Notes under the pieces: generated by a model
Told to the model about the DNA's origin: nothing
What the model saw: the letters and a program-made list of their open reading frames with translations, nothing else
Database searches by the model: none
DNA from: Brevundimonas sp. UBA4609
GTDB taxonomy: Bacteria > Pseudomonadota > Alphaproteobacteria > Caulobacterales > Caulobacteraceae
DNA: 6,285 bases
Assembly (NCBI GenBank): GCA_002386585.1
Contig: DGIZ01000206.1
Location: 6,206-12,490 of the forward strand
Direction: 5' to 3'
Made by a program: the position numbers and the translations under genes
In this document: positions 1 through 6,285 of the stretch, piece by piece
How positions within the stretch are numbered: the first letter of the stretch is position 1
Layout: every line of letters begins with the position of its first letter

Positions 1-70
1 GGCGGCTCGCTGCTTGAGCGGGTTGGGCGTGCAATGTGGCGGCGGCGGTGCTTTGAAGCGGTCTCCGGGG

Positions 71-87
71 CGCCCTTGCGGGCGTTT
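71..87 (+). terminator. Weak terminator-like hairpin of an upstream unit
   Basis: CGCCC (71-75) and GGCG preceded by G (80-84) form a 5-bp perfect stem around the loop TTGC, followed by TTTC. It could close a transcription unit lying left of the window. The stem is short and the U tract is minimal, so in such GC-rich DNA it may be chance. No gene is supported in positions 1-163; the only other structure there is a 5-bp inverted repeat at 132-147. Confidence 0.22.
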
Positions 88-163
88 CGGGGGCCGTTTT
101 CGTGTGAAGTTTCAGGGCTGTTCGAAAAAGATCGGCGGATTGGCCGAAAAACGAAAAAGGGGC

Positions 164-192
164 TTGCGCGATCCGAAGCCGGTCCGCTATAC
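164..192 (+). promoter_or_regulatory. Promoter of the tRNA-Gly gene
   Basis: A -35 element TTGCGC (164-169) is followed, after exactly 17 bases, by a -10 element CTATAC (187-192). The extended form GCTATAC fits the Caulobacter housekeeping-sigma style (GCTA-type -10). Transcription would start near 199-200, about 36 bases before the mature tRNA 5' end, which is normal for a stable-RNA leader. The call rests on spacing, element match and position; no transcript data are available. Confidence 0.6.
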
Positions 193-207
193 GCCCCTTC
201 CTCGACG

Positions 208-227
208 GGGAGCAGCACATCGCTCCC
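208..227 (+). other. Hairpin in the tRNA leader
   Basis: GGGAGC (208-213) and GCTCCC (222-227) form a perfect 6-bp stem around an 8-base loop. It lies between the likely transcription start and the tRNA, ending 8 bases before the mature 5' end at 236. It may help present the precursor to RNase P or shield the leader; it may also have no role. The pairing is seen directly, the function is inferred. Confidence 0.4.
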
Positions 228-235
228 AACGGAGT

Positions 236-310
236 GCGGGCGTAGCTCAGGGGTAGAGCATCACCTTGCCAAGGTGAGGGTCGGGCGTTCGAATCGCCTC
301 GCCCGCTCCA
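236..310 (+). tRNA. tRNA-Gly (anticodon GCC)
   Basis: The full cloverleaf can be folded. The acceptor stem GCGGGCG (236-242) pairs with CGCCCGC (300-306). The anticodon stem TCACC/GGTGA (261-265/273-277) encloses the loop TTGCCAA, with anticodon GCC at 268-270. The T stem GGGCG/CGCCT (283-287/295-299, one G-U pair) encloses the loop TTCGAAT. The discriminator is T307 and CCA is encoded at 308-310. Anticodon GCC reads GGC and GGU glycine codons; GGC is by far the main glycine codon in the genes of this window. It is a single gene with its own promoter and terminator, not part of an rRNA operon here. Confidence 0.97.
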
Positions 311-321
311 GTCGAAACGGA

Positions 322-361
322 AAACGGGGTCCGGCCGCAAGGTCGGGCCCCGTTTCCTTTT
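322..361 (+). terminator. Rho-independent terminator of the tRNA-Gly gene
   Basis: A 15-base arm (322-336) pairs with 341-355 around the GNRA-type loop GCAA (337-340), with only two G-U pairs (330/347 and 334/343). It is followed by CCTTTT. It starts 12 bases after the tRNA CCA end. The long GC-rich stem and the stable tetraloop make this a convincing intrinsic terminator. Confidence 0.85.
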
Positions 362-385
362 GCGCCCAGATCAGCGACGCACATG

Positions 386-415
386 AAAAAGGCCCGACGC
401 GATCGCGGGCCTTTT
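386..415 (-). terminator. Terminator of the phytase gene
   Basis: AAAAGGCCCG (387-396) pairs with CGGGCCTTTT (406-415), giving a 10-bp perfect stem with a 9-base loop. Read on the minus strand, the stem ends in five T (complement of A386-A390), as expected for an intrinsic terminator 20 bases after the phytase stop codon. The plus-strand reading also ends in TTTT, so the element could work in both directions and back up the tRNA terminator. Confidence 0.8.
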
Positions 416-434
416 CGCGTTCCGTCCTCCGACC

Positions 435-1553
435 TTACAGCCCCAGCGCCGCGCGGATGTCCCGCCAGTCGAGGTATTTGAAGTTCTGGGTTCCGGTGTC
501 GTTGACGTCGTCCTGGATCACCACCAGGCCCTCGGGGAAGGGGCCGACCGGACCGCCCAGAGCGGCCAGGCCGTCGGTGCCCGTCACCCCGTCGACCGTC
601 CCGTCCACGACCACGAAGCGGCCCTTGTATTGGGGCGCAGCGCCGTCGATGCGCCAGACGGGGAAGGTCGAGTCGCCCTGACTGGAGGCGATCAGATAGC
701 GCGCCTCCCCGTCCGTCAGCGTCGTCAGCCCTTCGGCGTCGGCGACCAGCACGCCCGGCGCGACCGGCTGGACCAGGGTGCGGGTCCCGCCCGAGGCCGG
801 GTCCAGGCTGTAGCGCCACAGGCCGACGTTCTCCTCGTTGACGTACAGGGCGTCGGTCGCCGGATCGGCGGCGCAGCCTTCGGAGATGGAGCCGATCTCG
901 GCGCGGCGGACCAGTTGCGCGGACGGGCGGCCGTCGGCCCCGGCGGCGACGACGAACTGGCGCAGTTCGCCTTCATGGCCGACCAGTATGGCGTGGATCT
1001 CCTCGCCGCGTCGGGCGAGGCAGAAGCCGTAGGGCTCGACCACGTCGGTCGTGATGGAGCCCCAGTAGCGCACCTTGTTGTCGCCGGTCCCGGCCGGGTC
1101 GAACAGATAGAGGGCGACGCCCATGCGGCCCGGCGTGCGGTCGCTGGCTCCGATCAGCAGCTGGGGGCGGCCGTCGACGTTCAGGCCCTCGGCCACATCG
1201 ACGTTGTTCAGCAGCCCCTCGGGCATGAACTGCAGGATCGCCCCGTCGAAGCCGTAGACGTAGAGGCCGGCCTTCTTGTCGGTGCCGACGACGAAGCCGG
1301 GGGTCTGGACCCCCTCGACGGTCACGGGGGTTTTGGAGGCCCAGACGGCGGGGTCGTCGGCCGCGTCGTCGCCGACCGTGCCGACCGAGGGCGTCTCCAG
1401 CACGGCGCGCACGGGCGCGCCCTGGCCGACGACGCCGTCGCCCTCGCCTTGGAAGTCGACTTCATGTCCGGCGCAGGCGGCCAGCAGCAGGGCGGGGATC
1501 AGAAGGCCGGCGAGCATGGCGGGGCGCGAGCGCCGGGGCGGGATGGCGGGCAT
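435..1553 (-). CDS. Beta-propeller phytase, predicted lipoprotein
   Basis: The 372-residue product is a calcium-dependent phytase (3-phytase, EC 3.1.3.8 type) of the six-bladed beta-propeller family, hydrolysing phytate to lower inositol phosphates and phosphate. Family motifs appear in order: DDPAVW (66-71), TDKKAGLYVYGFDG (91-104), NNVDV (116-120), SDRTPG (137-142), EPYGF (173-177), SEGCAAD (224-230), NEEN (239-242), AEGLT (273-277), ASSQG (289-293), TDG (326-328) and QNFK (356-359). These match the Bacillus phytase calcium and phosphate ligands as I recall them, except that H193 (in GHEGE) stands where Bacillus has a phosphate-contacting lysine. The N-terminus has RR (7-8), a hydrophobic stretch (14-26) and the lipobox LAAC with C27, so it is probably lipidated; A28 after the Cys argues against inner-membrane retention. 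The length is usual for a single-propeller enzyme. I chose ATG at 1553 because it gives a compact signal peptide. A GTG at 1595 (+14 residues) or ATG at 1517 are alternatives; none has a clear Shine-Dalgarno. It is divergent from the TonB receptor gene. Confidence 0.93.
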   Translation of the reverse strand: MPAIPPRRSRPAMLAGLLIPALLLAACAGHEVDFQGEGDGVVGQGAPVRAVLETPSVGTVGDDAADDPAVWASKTPVTVEGVQTPGFVVGTDKKAGLYVYGFDGAILQFMPEGLLNNVDVAEGLNVDGRPQLLIGASDRTPGRMGVALYLFDPAGTGDNKVRYWGSITTDVVEPYGFCLARRGEEIHAILVGHEGELRQFVVAAGADGRPSAQLVRRAEIGSISEGCAADPATDALYVNEENVGLWRYSLDPASGGTRTLVQPVAPGVLVADAEGLTTLTDGEARYLIASSQGDSTFPVWRIDGAAPQYKGRFVVVDGTVDGVTGTDGLAALGGPVGPFPEGLVVIQDDVNDTGTQNFKYLDWRDIRAALGL

Positions 1554-1804
1554 GGCGGGGCTTTCGGTCCGGGTTGGTCTATCCGCCCGAAACACGCGCG
1601 CGAAGGCCCGGTCAACGGCGTCCCTGCGACGCTTTGGCGATGGTTCGACAACGGATGATCCGAACGGGGATCAACTGTCGCGATCCCGTGTTCCGCTCGC
1701 AGATTCCTTTTCGTGAAATCGTCGCGGCCGCGTCGCCGGGACGTATTAGCCATCCCGCCGGAACCGGGCCGCCAGAAGCGGCGCCGGCCTTCGGGGATAT
1801 GGAC
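1554..1804. promoter_or_regulatory. Divergent intergenic region between phytase and TonB receptor genes
   Basis: These 251 bases must hold the promoters of both genes. On the minus strand a possible -35 TTGACC (1610-1615) lies upstream of a loose -10 TGTTTC (about 1589-1594); this would start the phytase transcript near 1580 and would favour the 1553 start codon, but the spacer is only about 15 bases and the match is weak. For the receptor, TATTAG (1744-1749) resembles a -10, but no -35 sits at the right distance. The clearest structure is the inverted repeat at 1656-1673. I see no convincing Pho box. Confidence 0.5.
1656..1673. promoter_or_regulatory. Inverted repeat, candidate shared operator
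   Basis: TGATCC (1656-1661) and GGATCA (1668-1673) are perfect 6-base inverted half-sites separated by 6 bases, about 100 bases from the phytase start and 130 from the receptor start. Size and symmetry fit the site of a dimeric repressor or activator controlling both divergent genes. There is no U tract and the location is between two gene starts, so a terminator is unlikely. No regulator gene is in the window and no known consensus is matched, so function is inferred from position and symmetry only. Confidence 0.35.
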
Positions 1805-4630
1805 ATGAAGCTCGGACTTCTTCTCAGCGCGGCGAGCCTGCCGCTGGTTTTCGCCGTGGCCGCCCAGGCGGCCGATGTGGCGGTTGACGCGGCTCCGGCC
1901 GTCGCGGCCGCTCCGGCGGGCGACGGCCTGATCGGCCGTGTCGTCAACGCCGACGGCTCGCCCCTGCCGGGCGCCGAGATCATCGACCGCGCCAGCGGCC
2001 GCCGCGCCGTCAGCAACAGCCAGGGCGAGTTCAACCTGGGCGGCGTCTCGGGCCAGGTCACGCTGGAGGCCCGCTACATCGGCCTGCCGACCGCGACCCA
2101 GACGGTCGCCGCCGCGCCGGGCCGCCTGACCTCGGTCACCGTCATGATGGGCTCGGGCGATGCGGTCGCCGTGGCCGACGTCATCGTCAACGGCGTCATC
2201 ACCGAGGGCGTGGCCCGCTCGCTGAACCAGCAGAAGAACGCCGACGGCACCATCAACGTCCTGTCGGCCGACGCCATCGGCCGCTATCCCGACCCGAACG
2301 TGGCGGAATCGCTGCAGCGCGTGCCGGGCATCGCCATCCAGCGCGACCAGGGCGAGGGCCGCTACATCAACGTGCGCGGCGCGCCGTCGGCCTTCACCGC
2401 CGTGTCGGTGGACGGGGTGACGGTTCCCGCCGTCGATCCGGGCACGCGCGCGGTCGATCTGGACACCCTGCCCAGCGACATCGTCTCCAACATCGAGATC
2501 TCCAAGACCCTGCTGCCGGGCCAGGACGCCGACTCCATCGCCGGCGCGGTCAACATCAAGACCCGCTCGCCCTTCGACCAGCGCCGCCTGGCCGTCAGCG
2601 GCTATGCGGGCGGCAGCTACAACGACTACGGCGGCGAGGACATCCGCGCGGGCGCCACGGCGTCGAACGTCTTCGGCGCGGACCAGACCTTCGGCGGCCT
2701 GCTGTCCTACTCCTACTCCAAGACCAACCGCCGTCCCGACAACGTCGAGTCCGGCTGGACCAAGATGGAGGTCGAGGGCGAAGGCGAGGTCTTCGCCCTC
2801 GAGGAAAGCCTGTTCAAGGACTACGACACCGAGCGCACGCGCCAGTCGATCAACGGCTCGCTGGAGTTCCGCCCCTCGGACGCCTATCGCGCCTGGGTCC
2901 GCGGCTCGTTCGCCCAGTTCGAGGACGACGAATACCGCAACCAGTTGCTGCTGACCTATGACGAAGATGAGATTCAGGCCGGCGCGACCGACCGCAAGGC
3001 GACCTTCGACAACGTCACGGTCGAGCGCCAACTGCGTCACCGCACCCAGAAGAACGAAATCCTGACCCTGACGACCGGCGCCGAGCGCATCTTCGGCAAC
3101 GGCGCGGTGTGGGACGCCAGCCTGTCCTGGGCCAGCAGCGAGCAGACCTACCCGAACCGCAACGAACTGCTGTTCGAACTGAACAGCGCTCCGACCGTCA
3201 GCTACGACTTCACGGGCAGCCACTACGAGCCGACCTATTCGATCTTCGCCGACGGCGATCACCTGGATCAGTCGGATTATAAGTACGCTCAGACGGACTT
3301 CCGCTCCTCCACCACGACCCAGGAGGAATACGCCTTCCAGACCAATTTCGAACTGCCCTCGATCATCGGCGGCCGCGAGGTGACGTGGAAGTTCGGCGGC
3401 AAGTTCCGTTCGCGCGACGTCTCGGCCGACGAAGAGCGCAGCCGTATCAAGCAGGCGCCCGCCCAGGCCTACGCCGACCTGATGACGGACACGGAGTCGC
3501 GCAACTACGGCTATCTGCTGGGCCACAAGTTCAACAACGGCATGGTCGACGGCTACTTCGGTCAGGTGCGGCCGCAGGCGACGCGGCGCGATGAAGACTC
3601 CATCGCTGCCGATTACACGGCTCAGGAAGGCATCTTGTCGGCCTACGCCCAAGGCCGCCTGGACATCGGTGCGACCAACATCATCTTCGGCCTACGCGTC
3701 GAGAACACCAAGTTCGAGGGCGAGGCCGCCAGCCTGTTCACCAAGGATGGGGTTGAGTCTAAAGAGGTGGCGCGGGTCGACCGCGACGACACCGAGTTCT
3801 TCCCCAACCTGACGATCCGTCACAGCTTTTCAGACAATCTGATTGGCCGTTTCGCCCTGACGCGCTCGATCTCGCGTCCCGAGTTCAGTCAGATCGTTCC
3901 ACGCCGTATCGAGCAAACCGAAAGCTCCGAGAAGACGGCTTCGTATGAGATCGGCAATCCGGACCTGCAGCCGACGCTGTCGAACAATGTCGACTTCGGC
4001 CTGGAGTACTATTTCGCCTCCCTGGGTGTGGTGTCGGCCAACGCCTTCTACAAGGACCTGACCGACTATCGCTACATCCTCAAGTACGAGGACAAGGTGA
4101 CGATCGACGGGACCGAATTCGACGCCGAGTTCGAGACCCCGATCAACGCCCCGAACGGCCACCTGATGGGTCTGGAGCTGAACTGGCAGCAGAAGTTCAG
4201 CTTCCTGCCGGGCTGGGCCTCGGGCTTCGGCGTCTTCGCCAACTACACCTGGACCGACGCCGAGATCGAAACGGCCCAGGCCTACGCCGGCCGCAACAAA
4301 TTTACGCTGCCAGGCCAGTCGGAGAACAACTACAACCTGGCCCTCTTCTACGAGATGGCCGGCTTCAGCGCCCGCCTCAGCTACACCAAGCGCAGCGACT
4401 ATCTGGAAGAGATCAACGCCGACGATCCCGACTTCGACCTGTTCGTCGAGGGCCGCGAGCAGTTGGACTTCACCGCCTCCTACGACTTCGGCAACGGGAT
4501 CGAGGTGTTCGGCGAGGCCAAGAACCTGACCGACTCGGCGGGCGTCAAATACTACGGATCGCGCGAGCGGACCTATGAGTACGAGAAGTTCGGCTACAAC
4601 GTCTTCATGGGCGTTCGCTTCAAATACTGA
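1805..4630 (+). CDS. TonB-dependent outer-membrane receptor, probably for phytate or inositol phosphates
   Basis: The 941-residue protein is a gated outer-membrane transporter powered by TonB-ExbB-ExbD. A Sec signal peptide covers about residues 1-22 (MKLGLLL... ending AQA). Then comes a carboxypeptidase-regulatory-like beta-sandwich (about 41-115; SNSQGEFNLGG at 70-80), a TonB-box-like stretch ADVIVNG (124-130) and a plug domain (about 135-255) with YPDPNVAESLQRVPGI and YINVRG. The barrel fills the rest, with the family motifs RSISRP (687-692) and GNPDLQP (717-723), and ends in the aromatic FKY expected for BAM-assembled barrels. The plug style is that of the Caulobacter/Xanthomonas subfamily (TIGR01782-like). 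I chose ATG 1805 because GGGGA (1793-1797) lies 7 bases upstream and the signal peptide is cleanest; ATG 1799 would add two residues. The divergent phytase gene suggests the ligand is phytate or a product of it; ligand specificity cannot be read from the sequence, and iron or carbohydrate complexes remain possible. The gene is intact. A patch near 3740-3975 uses more A/T-ending codons than the rest. Confidence 0.93.
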   Translation: MKLGLLLSAASLPLVFAVAAQAADVAVDAAPAVAAAPAGDGLIGRVVNADGSPLPGAEIIDRASGRRAVSNSQGEFNLGGVSGQVTLEARYIGLPTATQTVAAAPGRLTSVTVMMGSGDAVAVADVIVNGVITEGVARSLNQQKNADGTINVLSADAIGRYPDPNVAESLQRVPGIAIQRDQGEGRYINVRGAPSAFTAVSVDGVTVPAVDPGTRAVDLDTLPSDIVSNIEISKTLLPGQDADSIAGAVNIKTRSPFDQRRLAVSGYAGGSYNDYGGEDIRAGATASNVFGADQTFGGLLSYSYSKTNRRPDNVESGWTKMEVEGEGEVFALEESLFKDYDTERTRQSINGSLEFRPSDAYRAWVRGSFAQFEDDEYRNQLLLTYDEDEIQAGATDRKATFDNVTVERQLRHRTQKNEILTLTTGAERIFGNGAVWDASLSWASSEQTYPNRNELLFELNSAPTVSYDFTGSHYEPTYSIFADGDHLDQSDYKYAQTDFRSSTTTQEEYAFQTNFELPSIIGGREVTWKFGGKFRSRDVSADEERSRIKQAPAQAYADLMTDTESRNYGYLLGHKFNNGMVDGYFGQVRPQATRRDEDSIAADYTAQEGILSAYAQGRLDIGATNIIFGLRVENTKFEGEAASLFTKDGVESKEVARVDRDDTEFFPNLTIRHSFSDNLIGRFALTRSISRPEFSQIVPRRIEQTESSEKTASYEIGNPDLQPTLSNNVDFGLEYYFASLGVVSANAFYKDLTDYRYILKYEDKVTIDGTEFDAEFETPINAPNGHLMGLELNWQQKFSFLPGWASGFGVFANYTWTDAEIETAQAYAGRNKFTLPGQSENNYNLALFYEMAGFSARLSYTKRSDYLEEINADDPDFDLFVEGREQLDFTASYDFGNGIEVFGEAKNLTDSAGVKYYGSRERTYEYEKFGYNVFMGVRFKY

Positions 4631-4654
4631 CCGGTCCATAGAGGCTGAAAATGG

Positions 4655-4682
4655 AAGGTCGGGTGGCGACGCCCGGCCTTTT
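4655..4682 (+). terminator. Terminator of the TonB receptor gene
   Basis: AAGGTCGGG (4655-4663) pairs with CCCGGCCTT (4672-4680) with one G-U pair. The inner T-G and G-C pairs close a GCGA (GNRA) tetraloop (4666-4669), giving about 11 bp in all, followed by TTTTGCTTTC. It lies 24 bases after the receptor stop codon and separates the receptor transcript from lpdA. Confidence 0.85.
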
Positions 4683-4735
4683 GCTTTCGTCGGCATGGCC
4701 CCCGGAGCGATCCGCGCCTATATGGACCGTGGCGG

Positions 4736-4762
4736 TTGACCCCGCCGGGGTCGGCGCTAGTG
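4736..4762 (+). promoter_or_regulatory. Candidate lpdA promoter
   Basis: TTGACC (4736-4741) is a good -35 hexamer. After 15-16 bases it is followed by GCTAGTGTC (4756-4764), which resembles the GCTA-type -10 of Caulobacter housekeeping promoters. Transcription would start near 4770, leaving a leader of about 35-40 bases before the lpdA ATG. The short spacer is the weak point. The spacer is largely filled by a palindrome (4738-4752). Confidence 0.5.
4738..4752. repeat. Palindrome within the lpdA promoter
   Basis: GACCCC (4738-4743) and GGGGTC (4747-4752) are perfect 6-base inverted repeats around GCC. The element overlaps the -35 hexamer and fills the spacer up to the -10. A protein bound here would block RNA polymerase, so it could be an operator. 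In DNA this GC-rich it could also be chance. The symmetry is seen directly; regulation is inferred. Confidence 0.35.
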
Positions 4763-4796
4763 TCCGCGCCGCTTCATTTTCAGCGCCTGAACGATC

Positions 4797-4802
4797 AGAG
4801 GA
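4797..4802 (+). promoter_or_regulatory. Ribosome binding site of lpdA
   Basis: AGAGGA ends 4 bases before the ATG at 4807. It is the clearest Shine-Dalgarno in the window and fixes the lpdA start against upstream in-frame codons, which would place the RBS, the promoter and the previous terminator inside the coding region. Confidence 0.75.
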
Positions 4803-4806
4803 CCTC

Positions 4807-6219
<1,413 letters not shown>

Positions 6220-6249
6220 GAGCTTCACCGTCTTTCGGCCTGAAATCAG

Positions 6250-6281
6250 AACGGCGCGCCCTGAACGGGGCGCGCCGTTTT
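6250..6281 (+). terminator. Terminator of lpdA
   Basis: AACGGCGCGCCC (6250-6261) pairs perfectly over 12 bp with GGGCGCGCCGTT (6268-6279) around a 6-base loop, followed by TTTTC. It lies 30 bases after the lpdA stop codon. This is a very stable, typical intrinsic terminator, so lpdA appears to be monocistronic or the last gene of its unit. Confidence 0.9.
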
Positions 6282-6285
6282 CATT

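Noticed and set aside
132..147. Inverted repeat TCGGC-N6-GCCGA next to A-rich tracts
   Set aside because: The stem is only 5 bp. Read on the minus strand it precedes a T-rich run, but there is no minus-strand gene to its right for it to terminate.
283..310. tRNA-Gly 3' end as a phage or island attachment site
   Set aside because: tRNA 3' ends are common integration sites, but I see no second copy of this segment and no integrase gene in the window.
34..681. Open frame on the plus strand across the left end
   Set aside because: It runs through the tRNA gene, two terminators and the 3' end of the phytase gene, so it cannot be a real coding region.
630..1658. Open frame on the plus strand opposite the phytase gene
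   Set aside because: Its translation is Gly/Ala/Asp-rich without motifs, whereas the minus strand encodes the complete phytase motif series.
1674..1694. Possible Pho box (CTGTCGC then CCGTGTT) upstream of the receptor
   Set aside because: Against the CTGTCAT direct-repeat consensus the two halves match only about 5 and 4 of 7 positions. That is too weak to claim, although phosphate control would make biological sense.
1744..1749. TATTAG as a -10 element for the receptor gene
   Set aside because: No acceptable -35 element is found 15-19 bases upstream; the nearest TTCGTG is about 28 bases away.
1499..3652. Very long open frame on the minus strand opposite the receptor gene
   Set aside because: Its translation is a monotonous mix of V, G, A, D, R with no family motif, and it overlaps the phytase start, the intergenic region and the receptor. 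Codon bias in the receptor frame explains it; high-GC DNA commonly yields such antisense frames.

Overview
The window is GC-rich (well above 60% by eye) and looks like chromosomal DNA of an alphaproteobacterium of the Caulobacterales, most likely Brevundimonas or a close relative. The evidence is the near-exclusive G/C-ending codons, the TonB-dependent receptor of the Caulobacter/Xanthomonas type, and promoter elements of the TTGAC / GCTA form. The genus is an inference from overall style; no 16S or species marker is present.

Layout, left to right. Positions 1-163 hold no gene I can support, only a weak hairpin. A tRNA-Gly(GCC) gene with encoded CCA (236-310) has a well-spaced promoter upstream (164-192), a small leader hairpin and a strong terminator (322-361). 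A second terminator (386-415) faces the other way and closes a minus-strand gene for a beta-propeller phytase lipoprotein (435-1553). A divergent intergenic region of about 250 bp, with an 18-bp inverted repeat, separates it from a plus-strand TonB-dependent outer-membrane receptor (1805-4630), which ends at its own terminator (4655-4682). Next comes lpdA, dihydrolipoyl dehydrogenase (4807-6219), with its own candidate promoter (4736-4762), a good ribosome binding site and a strong terminator (6250-6281).

How the genes fit together. The phytase and the receptor probably form a phosphate/inositol scavenging pair. A surface or periplasmic lipoprotein phytase removes phosphates from phytate (myo-inositol hexakisphosphate), and the receptor probably brings phytate, or a partly dephosphorylated or metal-bound form, across the outer membrane using TonB energy. 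The substrate of the receptor is inferred from the neighbour alone. lpdA is a housekeeping gene, the E3 subunit of the 2-oxoacid dehydrogenase complexes, and the terminator and promoter in front of it suggest it is transcribed separately. The tRNA gene is also a separate unit.

I found no CRISPR array, insertion sequence, integrase, toxin-antitoxin pair or defence gene, and no clearly new system. The most interesting points are the divergent phytase/receptor pair with its possible shared operator, a changed residue at a phosphate-contact position of the phytase, and a palindrome inside the lpdA core promoter.
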